Positions 1 to 9,293 of a stretch of DNA of 11,405 nucleotides are shown here, in pieces. How positions within the stretch are numbered: the stretch's first letter is position 1; each line of letters starts with the position of its first letter. Location of the stretch: contig NZ_JAFEJA010000005.1 in NCBI RefSeq assembly GCF_016919245.1, forward strand, positions 1-11,405. Direction: 5' to 3'. The DNA comes from Streptomyces zhihengii. GTDB lineage: Bacteria > Actinomycetota > Actinomycetes > Streptomycetales > Streptomycetaceae. A program made the position numbers and the translations under genes. A model generated the notes under the pieces. That model saw only the letters and a program-made list of their open reading frames with translations. It ran no database searches and was not told the DNA's origin.

Positions 1-2690
1 ATCCCGCCGGCCGAGGCCCGGCAGATGGACCCGCAGCAGCGGATCGCCCTGGAGGTGGCGTACGCGGCGGTCGAGGACGCGCGGCGTTCCACGGAGAGCC
101 TCGCGGGCACGCGCACCGGCGTCTTCATGGGCGCGATGTGGCAGGAGTACCCGCTGTTCACGCAGGGCGCCGCCGAGGCGATCCATGCCCACTCGGCCAT
201 CGGCTGGGACAACTCGGTGATCGGGTCCCGCATCGCCTACGCGCTGGGGCTGCGCGGCCCCGCGATGGGCGTGGCGACCGCGTCGAGTTCCTCCCTGGTC
301 GCGGTGCACCTCGCCGTGCAGAGCCTGCGCTCCGGCGAGTCGGACTTCGCCCTCGCCGGCGGCGTCAACCTGATGCTGCATCCGAACACCTCGGTGGCCC
401 TGACGAAACTCGGCACGCAGAGCCCTGCCGGCCTGAGCCGGGCCTTCGACGGCGAGGGCGACGGCTACGCCCGGGGCGAGGGCTGCGCGGTGGTCGTGCT
501 GCGCCGGCTGTCCGACGCGCTCGCCGACGGCGACCGCGTCTACGCGCTGGTGCACGGCAGCGCCGTCAACAACGACGGCGCGACGGACGGGCTGACCGCT
601 CCCGGCCACGAGGCGCAGACGCAGGTGCTGCGGTCGGCGTGGGAGAACGCCGGCGTCGCACCGAGTGCCGTCGCGTACGTCGAGGCGCACGGCACGGGCA
701 CGCCCCTGGGCGACGTGACGGAGGCGGGCGCGCTCGGCACCGTGTTCGGGCCCGGCCGGCCCGCGCCGCTGCGCATCGGCTCGGCGAAGACGAACTTCGG
801 CCATCTCGAACCGGCCGCCGGTGTGCTCGGGCTCGTCAAGGCCGCGCTGGCGGTGCACCACGGCGTCATTCCGCCGAGCCTGCACTTCCGCACACCGAAC
901 CCGCGCATCGACTTCTGCGCCGAACGGCTGGAAGTGGTCACCGAGGCGGCCGCGTGGCCGGACGGGCCCAGGTTCGCGGGGGTCAGCAGCTTCGGATACG
1001 GCGGCACCAACGCGCATGTCGCCCTCGGCGAGGCGCCCGGGGGCGCGCCGGCACCGGCCGCACCGGACGCGGGCGGCCCGGTCTGCCTGGCGGTGTCCGG
1101 CACGAGCCCGCACGCGCTGGCGCGCAACGCGGCACGGCTGGCTGACCACCTCGGGCGGTCGCCGGGGGCGAGGCTGTCCGACGTCGCCTACTCCCTGGCG
1201 ACGACCCGCACCCAGCACCCCGCGCGCGGCGTGGTGATCGCCGGGACGACGGACGAGGCGGTGGCCGGTCTGCGGGCGCTCGCCGCGGACGAGAGCCACG
1301 ACGCGGTGGTGACGGGCACGGCCGCCGGCCGCGGCCGCGTCGCGTTCGTCTTCCCCGGCCAGGGCGCCCAGTGGTGGGGGATGGGCGGGGAGTTGTGGGA
1401 GCAGAACGCGGCGTTCCGCGAGGCGGTGACGGCCTGCGACGAGGCCCTCGCCCCGTACACCGGGTTCTCGGTCGCCGCGATCGTGCGCGGACAGGACGGT
1501 CTCGCGCCGCCGTTCACCCGCACGGACGTGGTGCAGCCCGCGCTGTTCGCGATGTACGTCGGCATCGCCGCGATGTGGCGCGCCTGGGGCGTCGAGCCCT
1601 CGGCCGTCGTCGGCCACAGCCAGGGCGAGGTGGCCGCGGCGGTCGTCAGCGGGGCGCTGAGCCTGGCGGACGGCGCCCGTGTCGTGGCGCTGCGCGCCCG
1701 GGCCGTGCACGAGCACGCGCCGGCCGGGGCGATGGGACTCGTGGAGCGCCCGGTGGGCGACGTCGTCGAGGAGCTGGCGGCACACGGCGAGGCGCTGTCG
1801 GTCGCGGTGGTGAACACCGCGCGCTCGACCGTCGTGGCCGGAGACGCCGATGCGGTGGACCGCTTCCTCGCCCGGATGGAGGCCACCGGCGCGTACTGCC
1901 AGCGCGTGGACGTGGACTACGCCTCGCACAGCCCGCACATGGACGCGCTGCTGCCCGCGCTGCGCGAGCAGCTCACCGGCCTCGCCCCCGCGGAGCCGGG
2001 GATCGCCTTCTACTCGAGCGTGACGGGGGAGCGGGCCGCCGGGCCGGAGCTGGACGCGGACTACTGGTGCCGCAACCTGCGCGAGCCGGTGCGCTTCGAC
2101 CGCGCGCTGGAACGCCTGCGGGCGGACGGGTTCGGGATCTTCGTCGAGGCCAGTCCGCATCCGGTGCTGCAGATAGCGCTGGCGCAGGGAACCGAAGCCG
2201 ACGGGGCGGCCGTCGTGGCGGGCAGCCTGCGCCGCGGTCGCGGCGGGACGGCACAGGCCCTGCGGGCGCTGGCGGAGCTGCACACCCAGGGCGTCCCGAT
2301 CCCGTGGCGGCGCCTGTTCGCGGCCTCGGACGCGCGCAGGGCGGACCTTCCCGCGTACGCGTTCGAACACCGCGGCTACTGGCTGGACGAACACGACGAC
2401 GCGATCCCGCCCGCCGGCAGCGCCTCGTGGCACCAGGACGTGATGGCACTGCCCGGACCCGAGCGGCTCGGGTCCCTGGTCGCGCTCGTCACCGAGGAGG
2501 CCGCCGCCCTGCTCGGCCGGCCCGCGGACGGCGTGCGCCCCGACCTGACACTGCGCGAGCAGGGTTTCGACTCCCTCACGGTGGTCGAGCTGCGCAACCG
2601 GCTCAGCGCACGGACACGGGTCCCGCTGCCCACCGTGCTCGCCTTCGACTACCCCACACCGCAGGCGATCGCGGCGCTGCTGCTGACGCA
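1..2690 (+). other. PKS module 1: KS(Cys to Ser)-AT-ACP, probable decarboxylating loading module
   Basis: The KS nucleophile position reads TASSSSL where condensing KSs have TACSSSL; the Ser codon is TCG at 283-285. Both catalytic histidines remain: EAHGTGT (His 688-690) and NFGH (His 802-804). AT1 has FPGQG, catalytic Ser in GHSQGE (1618-1620) and YASH (1918-1929), the signature usually linked to methylmalonyl-CoA. ACP1 has GFDSL with the phosphopantetheine Ser at 2572-2574. No KR, DH or ER is present. Known biology: KS-AT-ACP loading units with Gln or Ser replacing Cys occur in modular PKSs (Ser-type in polyene starters such as NysA) and are associated with starter decarboxylation. Inference: methylmalonyl is loaded and decarboxylated to propionyl. 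Because the N-terminus is missing, upstream modules cannot be excluded. Confidence 0.85.
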
Positions 2691-5600
2691 CGCCGGTGCG
2701 CGGTCCGAGGCCCCGCAGGCCACGGCGTCGCCCGCCGTCGCCGCGGCGCCCCCGCGGCCCGACGACGACGATCCCGTTGTGATCGTGTCCATGGCCTGCC
2801 GGCTTCCGGACGGGATCGACACGCCCGAGGCGTTCTGGGACCTGCTCGCCGACGGCCGCGAGACCTCCTCCCCGTTCCCGCGGCGCTGGGACGGGTGGGA
2901 CCTCGGCACGATCGAGGAGGCGGAACACGCCGCCACCGGCCGGCGCTACCAGCGCAAGGGCGGCTTCGTACGCGATGTCGAGGACTTCGACGCGGCGTTC
3001 TTCGGGCTCAGCCCTCGTGAGGCGCTGTCCCTGGACCCGCAGCAGCGGCTCGTCCTGGAAGTCGTGTGGGAGGCCATCGAGCGGGCCAATCTGCGCACCG
3101 CGTCCCTCGAAGGCAGCAACACCGGCGTCTACCTCGGCGCGATGAGCTCGGACTACGACGTCGCCCGGCGCTGGGACGTCGGCAGCAGCGACGGCTACAA
3201 GATCACCGGCAACGGGTCGAGCCTGATCTCCGGGCGGGTGGCCTACACCCTCGGCCTGTCGGGGCCGGCGCTCACCGTCGACACCGCGTGCAGCTCGTCG
3301 CTCGTGGCCCTGCGCCTGGCGTGCGAGGCGCTGCGCAGCGGCGAATGCGATCTGGCGCTCGCCGGCGGAGTGACCGTGATGAGCACCCCGCAGATCTTCG
3401 TCGAGTTCAGCCGCCTGGGCGGGCTCGCCGCCGACGGCCGCTGCAAGAGCTTCGCCGACGACGCCGACGGGACGAGCTGGGCGGAAGGCTGCGGCGTCCT
3501 GCTGCTCAAGCGGCTCTCGGACGCGAGGCGCGACGGTGACCGGGTGCTGGCCGTCGTGCGGGGCACCGCCGTGAACCAGGACGGCCGCAGCCAGGGGCTC
3601 ACCGCGCCGAACGGCCTCGCGCAGCAGCGCGTGCTGCGCGGCGCCCTGGCCGACGGGGGACTGGCCCCGGCCGACATCGACGTTGTCGAAGCGCACGCCA
3701 CGGGCACCGTGCTCGGCGATCCCATCGAGGCCGGCGCCCTCGCCGCGGTGTTCTCGGGCCGCGTGCGGCCCCTCCACCTGGGATCGGCCAAGTCCAACAT
3801 CGGCCACGCCCAGGCGGCCTCCGGTGTCATCGGCGTCATCAAGATGGTGATGGCGCTCCGGCACGAGTGGCTGCCGCACACGCTCCACGTCCGGACGCCG
3901 AACACCCGGATCGACTGGACCGGCGGCGAACTGGAGCTGCTGCGGGAGCCGAGGCGGTGGCCGCGGACACGCCGGGTGCGCCGCGCCGGCGTCAGCTCGT
4001 TCGGCATCAGCGGCACGAACGCGCACGTCATCGTCGAAGAGGCACCCCAGACCGCCGACGCGGACCGGCCCGACGACGGTCCCGTCCTCCCGCTGGTGGT
4101 CTCGGGCACCGACGCGGCCGCCCTGCGGGCACAGGCCGGGCACTGGGCCCAGTGGCTCGACGCGCGCCCCGCCGCGGCGATGCGGGACATCGCCTACACC
4201 TCCGCCGTCGGCCGCACGCACTTCGAGACGCGCGCCGTGGTCTTCGCGGACAGCGCCGGGGATGCCGCCGAAGCCCTGCGGGCGGTCCGGCCCGGCTCCG
4301 GCGCGGCACCGGGGGAGATCGCCTTCGTCTTCGGCGGCCGGGCCGCGCAGCCGCCGGGAACGGACGGCCGACTGCTGGAGCAGAACGCGGTGTTCCGCGA
4401 CACCGTGGCCGAGTGCGACGCGGTCCTGGCGCCGCTGACCGGCTGGTCCGTGCTGAAGGTGCTGCGCGGCGAGGAGGACGTGCACGGCCCCGACGCACTG
4501 CCGTGCACGCTGTTCGCGACCTACCTCGGACTCGCGGCCCTGTGGCAGAGCTGGGGTGTGGAGCCGGCGGCGGTGGTGGGCGACGCGCACGGCGAGGTCG
4601 CCGCCGCCGTGGTGAGCGGCGCGCTGAGCCTGGAGGACGGCGCCCGCGTCGTCGCCCATCGTGCTCGCGCGAGCTCGGGTGACGCGGCCGGCGGTGCGAT
4701 GCCGGGGATCGTCCCCGCAGTTGCGTCCGTACCCTTCCGTTCGCGCCTGACGGGCGAGGCCGTACCGGGGACCGAACTCGGCGGCGACTACTGGCTGCGC
4801 GGCCTGCCGGAACCGGAGCCGATGAGGCTCGACCGCGCGCTGGAACGGCTGCGCGGCGAGGGCTTCGGCGTGTTCCTCGATGTCGGCATGCCCTCCGCGG
4901 CAGGCGGCGTGGGCCCGCTGTGGCGAGAGGCCGCCACGCTGTTCGAGCAGGGCGTCCCGCTGGACTGGGAGCGAGCCCTCGGGTCCTGTGGCGCCGCCAA
5001 GGCCGACGTCCCGACGTACGCCTTCCAGCGCCGCCGGTTCTGGCTCGACGGGCTTTTGGCCGGGCCCGCCGCGGTGACGGCACGTCAGCCCGCGTCCGGC
5101 CATCCGTGGTTCGAGGCGACCACGACGCTCGCCGGCGCCGGCGGTCACCTGTTCACCGGCCGGCTGTCGCCCGACGGCTTCCCGTGGCTGGCCGACCATG
5201 TCGTCGGCGGGCAGGTCTACGTGCCGGGCGCGGGCCTGATCGACGCCGCGCTGTTCGCCGCCCGGAGCGCGGGTGCCGACGCGCTGGCGGACCTGACGCT
5301 GCTGGAGCCGGTCGTCCTCCCGCCGGGCCGCGCGCTGCGGATCCAGGCCACCGTCGGCGATCCGGACGCGCACGGACGACGGCCCTTCGCGTTCCACAGC
5401 CAGCCCGAGGACACGGACGAGCCGCGGATCTGGCAGCAGCATGTGACGGGTGAGTGCGTGACCCGCGGCGGCGCCGCTGCCACGGTGCCGCCGGACCTCG
5501 CCGAGTGGCCGGTGCCCGGCGCCCGGCCGCTGGACGTCGAAGCCTTCTACGGACGCGCCCTCGCGAACGGGCTCGACTACGGCCCCGCCTTCCGGGGACT

Positions 5601-8232
5601 GCGCGAACTCGCCTGCCGCGACGGCGTCCACTACTACGGGCGCGTCCGGCTTCCGCAGGCGCTGGATCCGGCCGGCCACGGCCTGCACCCGTCGCTGTTC
5701 GACGCGGCACTGCAGGTCGTCGTCGCCGGTCTGATGGAGGCGGGTGCGGCTCCCGGGCCGCTGGTCCCCTTCATCTGGTCGGACGTCGAGCTGTTCCGTG
5801 CCGCGGGCAGGGAACTGATCGTGCGGGTGTCGTTCGAAGCCGCAGCGGACGGCGGGCCCGCGCCGGCCACCGTATGGCTGGCCGACCCGGCAGGCCACCC
5901 GGTGGCCCGGATCGGCAGGCTGAAGTTCCAGCCCGGCAGACGCCGCGGACACCCGTTCGCCGAGCACCTCTACCGCGTCGGCTTCGCCCACGTCCACCCC
6001 GAAGCCGAAGCCGAAGCCGCCGCCCCCGAAGGCACCCTCGTGGTCGGCGACCCGGAGGTCGGCACGGGCCTCGGCGCCGACGTCGTACCCGACCTGGACG
6101 CCCTCGTGAAGCGGCTCGACGGCCCGGCGGAGCGGCCTCGGCGACTGCTGTTCGCGCTGCCCGGCTGCGCGTCCGCTCCGTGGCACGAACCGGAACGCAG
6201 CGCCACCGAGGTGCTGCGGACACTTCAGGTGTGCTTGGGCGAACCCCGGCTCCACGACGCGGAGTTCGTCTGGATCACCCGCGACGCGGTGTCGTCGAGC
6301 CCGGACGACCAGGTCGGGAACTGGGCCCACGCCGCGGTGTGGGGCATGGTGCGCACCGCCCGCACGGAGCAGCCCGAACGCGTCCTGCGCCTGGTCGACC
6401 TCGGTCCCGGCACCCCGGACTTCCCGCTCCTGGCGCGCGTGATCGCGAGCGGCGGCGAGCCGGAGTACGTGCTGCGCGGCGAGAGGGCCCATGTGCCGCG
6501 GGCACGGCCGACGGTCGAGGAGGTCGACGCGCTCGTCCTGCCGCACCAGGGCGCTTGGCACGTGCGCCGGCGGGACGACGAGCGGCCGGAGGTCGTCGCC
6601 GCCGCGCACGACGAGGGCGCGCCGGAGCCGGTCGCGCCCGGCGAGGTCCGCGTCGAGGTGCGCGCCGCAGGGATCGGCCCGGGGCACGCGGAGGTCCTGG
6701 GGTTCGCGGGGATCGCCACGGACGTCGGCAGCGGCGTCACCTCGGTGCGCGCGGGTGACCGGGTCATGGGCCGCGCGCACGGCGCGCTCGGCAATCGGAT
6801 CCGCGTCGACGGCGCCACCCTCCAGCCCGTGCCCGCGACCCTCACCTTCGCACAGGCGGCCGCCGCTCCGTCCGCCCCCGAGACGCGGCAGGCGGCCGCC
6901 GCTCCGTCCGCCCCCGAGACACGGCAGGACGCCGCCGATCCCTCCCCGCCCGATCAGCGGCAGGACACCACCGATCCGTCCCCGCCCGAGACACGGCACG
7001 ACAAGGGGACGTTCACCGCCTTCGACGTACGCGACGCGCCCCACGCCCTGCGCCACGCACGGCAGAACGCCGCGCACCCGACCGTGCTGACCCTGCCACG
7101 CGCCCTCGACCCGGACGGCACCGTGCTGATCACCGGCGGTCTCGGCGAGCTCGGCAGCGCGCTCGCCGCACACCTGGTCCGCGCACACGGAGTGCGGCGG
7201 CTCGTGCTGCTGTCGCGGCGCGGCGGCAACGCCCCCGACGCCGGCTCGTCCGTGCGGGACCTCGAAGCCGCGGGCGCCGAGCGGGTGGACCTGGTCGCGG
7301 GCGACGTCGCGGACCGGGCCGCGGTGGCCGCGGCACTGGAAGGGATCGACCCGGGCCATCCCCTCACGGCCGTGTTCCACCTCGCCGGCGTGCTCGACGA
7401 CGGCCTGGTGGAGGGCTTCACCCCGGAGCGGCTGCACCGGGTGATGACCCCCAAGGTCCAGGGCGCGCGCCTGCTGGACGAGTTGACCGAGCGGCTGGAC
7501 CTGGCCGCGTTCGTCCTCTTCTCCTCGGCGGCCGGAACGCTGGGCACCGCGGGGCAGAGCGGGTACGCCGCGGCGAACGCGGCGCTGGACGCCCTGGCGG
7601 CGAACCGGCGCAAGCGGGGTCTGCCAGGACTCAGCCTCGCCTTCGGGCTCTGGGAACAGGCCGGAGTGGGCATGACCGCCCACCTCGGCAAGGCCGAGCT
7701 GGGACGCCTGCGGCGCCAGGGGATCGGCGCCCTGACCCTGGCCGAGGGCATGAACACCCTGGACGCCGCACTCGCGCGGCCCGAGGCCCAGCTGATGCCC
7801 GTGCGCCTGGAACTGGCATCACTGCGACACGCGCTCGGCGACGCGCCGGCGCCTCCCCTGCTGCGCGACATGCTGCGGCGCACCGCCGAAGAGAGCCCGG
7901 CCGGAGCGTCCCGGACCGCCCAGTCGCTCGATGCGCGGATGGCGGACGCCTCCGAAGCCGAACGGCCGGCCCTGCTGCTGGACCTCGTCCGCAGCGAAGC
8001 CGCCGACGTGCTCGGACTGCCCGGACCCGACAGCGTGCCGGCCGACAGGGCACTGCGCTCCCTCGGGCTCGACTCGCTCACCATGGTCCAGTTGCGCAAG
8101 CGCCTCGCCAAGCGGCTGAACACCGCACTGCCCGCCACCCTGGTGTTCGACTACCCGACCGCCGAAGCCATCGTCGGGCTCCTGCTCCACGACGCCACCA
8201 CCCCGAACACCGTGAAAGGGAACGAGAAGTGA
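1..8232 (+). CDS. Modular type I polyketide synthase, loading module plus one extension module (5' partial)
   Basis: The reading frame is open from base 1 to a TGA at 8230-8232, about 2,743 residues. It begins inside a ketosynthase just before the DPQQR motif, so the ATG at 25 is internal and the true start lies left of the window. Domain order by nucleotide: KS1 1-1035, AT1 ~1339-2240, ACP1 ~2455-2690, KS2 ~2773-4047, AT2 remnant ~4318-4970, DH ~5098-5940, KR structural half ~5950-6540, ER remnant ~6550-7110, KR catalytic half ~7117-7690, ACP2 ~7960-8190. Only about 14 residues follow ACP2, so there is no thioesterase and no long C-terminal docking region. The protein is cytosolic and assembles a short acyl chain from CoA-derived units. 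It is the first visible gene of a run overlapping the KAS III-like gene. Type I PKS identity is certain; the product is inferred. Confidence 0.98.
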   Translation: MPPAEARQMDPQQRIALEVAYAAVEDARRSTESLAGTRTGVFMGAMWQEYPLFTQGAAEAIHAHSAIGWDNSVIGSRIAYALGLRGPAMGVATASSSSLVAVHLAVQSLRSGESDFALAGGVNLMLHPNTSVALTKLGTQSPAGLSRAFDGEGDGYARGEGCAVVVLRRLSDALADGDRVYALVHGSAVNNDGATDGLTAPGHEAQTQVLRSAWENAGVAPSAVAYVEAHGTGTPLGDVTEAGALGTVFGPGRPAPLRIGSAKTNFGHLEPAAGVLGLVKAALAVHHGVIPPSLHFRTPNPRIDFCAERLEVVTEAAAWPDGPRFAGVSSFGYGGTNAHVALGEAPGGAPAPAAPDAGGPVCLAVSGTSPHALARNAARLADHLGRSPGARLSDVAYSLATTRTQHPARGVVIAGTTDEAVAGLRALAADESHDAVVTGTAAGRGRVAFVFPGQGAQWWGMGGELWEQNAAFREAVTACDEALAPYTGFSVAAIVRGQDGLAPPFTRTDVVQPALFAMYVGIAAMWRAWGVEPSAVVGHSQGEVAAAVVSGALSLADGARVVALRARAVHEHAPAGAMGLVERPVGDVVEELAAHGEALSVAVVNTARSTVVAGDADAVDRFLARMEATGAYCQRVDVDYASHSPHMDALLPALREQLTGLAPAEPGIAFYSSVTGERAAGPELDADYWCRNLREPVRFDRALERLRADGFGIFVEASPHPVLQIALAQGTEADGAAVVAGSLRRGRGGTAQALRALAELHTQGVPIPWRRLFAASDARRADLPAYAFEHRGYWLDEHDDAIPPAGSASWHQDVMALPGPERLGSLVALVTEEAAALLGRPADGVRPDLTLREQGFDSLTVVELRNRLSARTRVPLPTVLAFDYPTPQAIAALLLTHAGARSEAPQATASPAVAAAPPRPDDDDPVVIVSMACRLPDGIDTPEAFWDLLADGRETSSPFPRRWDGWDLGTIEEAEHAATGRRYQRKGGFVRDVEDFDAAFFGLSPREALSLDPQQRLVLEVVWEAIERANLRTASLEGSNTGVYLGAMSSDYDVARRWDVGSSDGYKITGNGSSLISGRVAYTLGLSGPALTVDTACSSSLVALRLACEALRSGECDLALAGGVTVMSTPQIFVEFSRLGGLAADGRCKSFADDADGTSWAEGCGVLLLKRLSDARRDGDRVLAVVRGTAVNQDGRSQGLTAPNGLAQQRVLRGALADGGLAPADIDVVEAHATGTVLGDPIEAGALAAVFSGRVRPLHLGSAKSNIGHAQAASGVIGVIKMVMALRHEWLPHTLHVRTPNTRIDWTGGELELLREPRRWPRTRRVRRAGVSSFGISGTNAHVIVEEAPQTADADRPDDGPVLPLVVSGTDAAALRAQAGHWAQWLDARPAAAMRDIAYTSAVGRTHFETRAVVFADSAGDAAEALRAVRPGSGAAPGEIAFVFGGRAAQPPGTDGRLLEQNAVFRDTVAECDAVLAPLTGWSVLKVLRGEEDVHGPDALPCTLFATYLGLAALWQSWGVEPAAVVGDAHGEVAAAVVSGALSLEDGARVVAHRARASSGDAAGGAMPGIVPAVASVPFRSRLTGEAVPGTELGGDYWLRGLPEPEPMRLDRALERLRGEGFGVFLDVGMPSAAGGVGPLWREAATLFEQGVPLDWERALGSCGAAKADVPTYAFQRRRFWLDGLLAGPAAVTARQPASGHPWFEATTTLAGAGGHLFTGRLSPDGFPWLADHVVGGQVYVPGAGLIDAALFAARSAGADALADLTLLEPVVLPPGRALRIQATVGDPDAHGRRPFAFHSQPEDTDEPRIWQQHVTGECVTRGGAAATVPPDLAEWPVPGARPLDVEAFYGRALANGLDYGPAFRGLRELACRDGVHYYGRVRLPQALDPAGHGLHPSLFDAALQVVVAGLMEAGAAPGPLVPFIWSDVELFRAAGRELIVRVSFEAAADGGPAPATVWLADPAGHPVARIGRLKFQPGRRRGHPFAEHLYRVGFAHVHPEAEAEAAAPEGTLVVGDPEVGTGLGADVVPDLDALVKRLDGPAERPRRLLFALPGCASAPWHEPERSATEVLRTLQVCLGEPRLHDAEFVWITRDAVSSSPDDQVGNWAHAAVWGMVRTARTEQPERVLRLVDLGPGTPDFPLLARVIASGGEPEYVLRGERAHVPRARPTVEEVDALVLPHQGAWHVRRRDDERPEVVAAAHDEGAPEPVAPGEVRVEVRAAGIGPGHAEVLGFAGIATDVGSGVTSVRAGDRVMGRAHGALGNRIRVDGATLQPVPATLTFAQAAAAPSAPETRQAAAAPSAPETRQDAADPSPPDQRQDTTDPSPPETRHDKGTFTAFDVRDAPHALRHARQNAAHPTVLTLPRALDPDGTVLITGGLGELGSALAAHLVRAHGVRRLVLLSRRGGNAPDAGSSVRDLEAAGAERVDLVAGDVADRAAVAAALEGIDPGHPLTAVFHLAGVLDDGLVEGFTPERLHRVMTPKVQGARLLDELTERLDLAAFVLFSSAAGTLGTAGQSGYAAANAALDALAANRRKRGLPGLSLAFGLWEQAGVGMTAHLGKAELGRLRRQGIGALTLAEGMNTLDAALARPEAQLMPVRLELASLRHALGDAPAPPLLRDMLRRTAEESPAGASRTAQSLDARMADASEAERPALLLDLVRSEAADVLGLPGPDSVPADRALRSLGLDSLTMVQLRKRLAKRLNTALPATLVFDYPTAEAIVGLLLHDATTPNTVKGNEK
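4318..4970 (+). other. Vestigial acyltransferase domain (AT2) inside module 2
   Basis: This stretch aligns with AT1 of the same protein but has lost its catalytic parts while staying in frame. FPGQGAQ became FGGRAAQ. GHSQGE became GDAHGE, so the nucleophilic Ser is Ala (4585-4587) and the preceding His is Asp. Between RARA and the DYW motif AT1 has about 118 residues and AT2 about 38. The missing ~80 residues include the small subdomain and the YASH catalytic His. A second shortening of about 22 residues lies between DYW and QGVPxxW. Flanking stretches such as [14 protein letters not shown] are nearly identical to AT1, so AT2 descends from the same AT type. It cannot transfer acyl groups by the usual Ser-His mechanism and may persist as a structural linker or docking site. 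Confidence 0.93.
6550..7110 (+). other. Enoylreductase remnant with the nucleotide-binding lobe missing
   Basis: The N-terminal ER signature is recognisable ([13 protein letters not shown], then [13 protein letters not shown] and FAQAAA), and the C-terminal end resumes at [15 protein letters not shown] before the KR. What normally lies between, the LNFRD-type segment and the AAGGVG dinucleotide-binding Rossmann lobe, is absent. In its place is a 12-residue repeat present four times. The stretch is about 185 residues against roughly 310-330 for a complete ER. The reading frame is kept, so KR and ACP2 downstream are still made. The module should therefore leave the double bond unreduced. Confidence 0.88.
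6855..6998 (+). repeat. Four in-frame 36-bp tandem repeats inside the ER remnant
   Basis: Units lie at 6855-6890, 6891-6926, 6927-6962 and 6963-6998 with no spacers. Units 1 and 2 differ at a single base (ACG versus ACA in the Thr codon); units 3 and 4 are more diverged. Each unit encodes 12 residues of the type [12 protein letters not shown] or [12 protein letters not shown], a Pro/Ala/acid-rich segment likely to be flexible. The 36-bp period keeps the PKS frame. It sits exactly where the ER nucleotide-binding lobe should be. Confidence 0.95.
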
Positions 8233-9293
8233 AGACAGAGGCCCTGTTCATCGCGGGTACCGCGACCTGCCTGCCCCCGGCGACCAAGGTCGAAGAGGCC
8301 GTCGCCGACGGCCGGTTCGACGCCCAGGACGCCGAGGACACGCAGCTCGCATCGGTCTGCGAGGCCACCGGCGAGGCTCCGCCCGAGATGGCGGTCGCCG
8401 CCGCCAGGGACGCCCTGGCACGCTCCGGCCACCGGGCCGAGGACATCGCGCTGCTGCTGCACGCCTGCGTCTACTTCCAGGGCCTCGAGCTCTACCCGAC
8501 GGCCTCCTACATCCACCGCGAAGTACTCGGGGACCACTCCGCGCTCGCCTTCGAGATCAAGAACGCCTCCAACGGCTGCATGACCGCGCTGGACATCGCG
8601 GCGCGCTCCCTCACCGCCACCGGCGACGTGGCGGCCCTGGTGACCACCGCCGACAAGGTCGGCCCACCGGTGATCGACCGCTGGAACAGCGACATCGGCA
8701 TCGTCCCGGGCGACGGCGCGTCGGCGATGGTCCTCAGCAGGAGGTCCGGGTTCGCCCAGGTGCTGAGCACCTCCACGGTGTCCGATCCGACCCTTGAGCG
8801 CCTGCACCGCGGCGACGCGCCCTTCACCCCGCACCACGACCCCACGCTCCCCATCGACCTGCGTCTGCGCAAACTGCAGTACCTGGGAGACGTGGAACTC
8901 GACGAGTTCACCCGCCGGTTCCGGGCCGGCCTCAGCGACTGCGTCGACCGGGCCCTGCACGACGCGGACATCCGGCTGGGCGACGTCGCCCGGTTCGTCG
9001 TCCCGCACTTCGGACGCATCGTGCTGCAGCGCGAGGTCCTCGCCGCACTCGACATCGACCTCGACCTCACGACCTGGTCCTTCGGCCGCACCGTCGGCCA
9101 CCTCGGCGCGGGCGACCAGATCGCCGGACTCGACCACCTCGTGCAGGAGCGCGCCGTAGGTCCCGGCGACCTCTGCATGCTGCTCGGCGTCGGCGCCGGC
9201 TTCACCTGGACGTGCGCCGTGGTCCGGATCACCGAACTCCCCGCGTGGCCCGCGCCGACGGCCGGATCCCACCTCGAGGGCGGGCGGATCTGA
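8229..9293 (+). CDS. Ketoacyl-ACP synthase III-like protein with Ser in place of the active-site Cys
   Basis: A 354-residue protein, a normal length for the KAS III (FabH-like) thiolase-fold family. GTG at 8229 overlaps the PKS TGA (GTGA), and an AAAGGGA ribosome binding site about 8 bases upstream supports this start. The N-terminus (LFIAGTATCLPP) fits the family. The nucleophile region reads NASNGCM: where FabH has AACAGF, Cys is replaced by Ser114 (8568-8570), with a different Cys three residues on (Cys117). VPH keeps the catalytic His (His260, 9006-9008). The Asn of FabH's GN motif is replaced in GHLGAGD (His291). The C-terminal GVGAGFTW is family-typical. Known: DpsC of daunorubicin biosynthesis also uses Ser and selects a propionyl starter; other relatives act as acyl transferases. 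Inference: transfer or condensation of the acyl chain made by the PKS, or removal of wrong starters. Cytosolic. Confidence 0.9.
   Translation: MKTEALFIAGTATCLPPATKVEEAVADGRFDAQDAEDTQLASVCEATGEAPPEMAVAAARDALARSGHRAEDIALLLHACVYFQGLELYPTASYIHREVLGDHSALAFEIKNASNGCMTALDIAARSLTATGDVAALVTTADKVGPPVIDRWNSDIGIVPGDGASAMVLSRRSGFAQVLSTSTVSDPTLERLHRGDAPFTPHHDPTLPIDLRLRKLQYLGDVELDEFTRRFRAGLSDCVDRALHDADIRLGDVARFVVPHFGRIVLQREVLAALDIDLDLTTWSFGRTVGHLGAGDQIAGLDHLVQERAVGPGDLCMLLGVGAGFTWTCAVVRITELPAWPAPTAGSHLEGGRI

Larger units (their letters stand above)
2773..8190 (+). other. PKS module 2: KS-AT(dead)-DH-ER(dead)-KR-ACP extension module
   Basis: KS2 is complete: TACSSSL with Cys at 3289-3291, His in EAHATGT (3694-3696) and NIGH (3805-3807). 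The DH has HxxxGxxxxP (His 5197-5199), YGPAF, and DAALQ (Asp 5701-5703), so it looks active. The KR has the nucleotide-binding GGLGELG, an LDD motif (7393-7401), catalytic Ser (7525-7527) and Tyr (7564-7566) in SGYAAAN. LDD with no Trp or Pro at the diagnostic positions before Tyr fits B1-type stereochemistry. ACP2 has LGLDSL with Ser 8074-8076. The AT and ER are broken (separate entries). Expected chemistry: one condensation, B-type ketoreduction and dehydration, leaving an unreduced 2-enoyl thioester on ACP2, provided an extender unit is supplied in trans. Confidence 0.88.

Noticed and set aside
25..27. ATG at 25 as the PKS start
   Set aside because: It falls within the MDPQQR motif of the ketosynthase and the frame is open upstream to base 1 with matching KS residues, so the gene is truncated by the window edge.
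4028..5083. Minus-strand 351-aa open frame across the AT2 remnant
   Set aside because: The translation is Arg/Pro/Ala-rich with no motifs, and it is antisense to the conserved PKS frame, so it is a shadow.
6001..6018. Three copies of GAAGCC
   Set aside because: A short in-frame Glu-Ala stretch in the KR structural linker. It is too short and common to be a meaningful repeat.
6855..6998. CRISPR array
   Set aside because: The 36-bp repeats are adjacent with no spacers and are in frame within a conserved coding region.
9212..9292. 27-residue N-terminal extension of the AT-ACP gene
   Set aside because: It would lie wholly inside the KAS III-like gene. AT family proteins start right at the YVFPGQG motif, and 9293 has a stop/start overlap and a plausible ribosome binding site.
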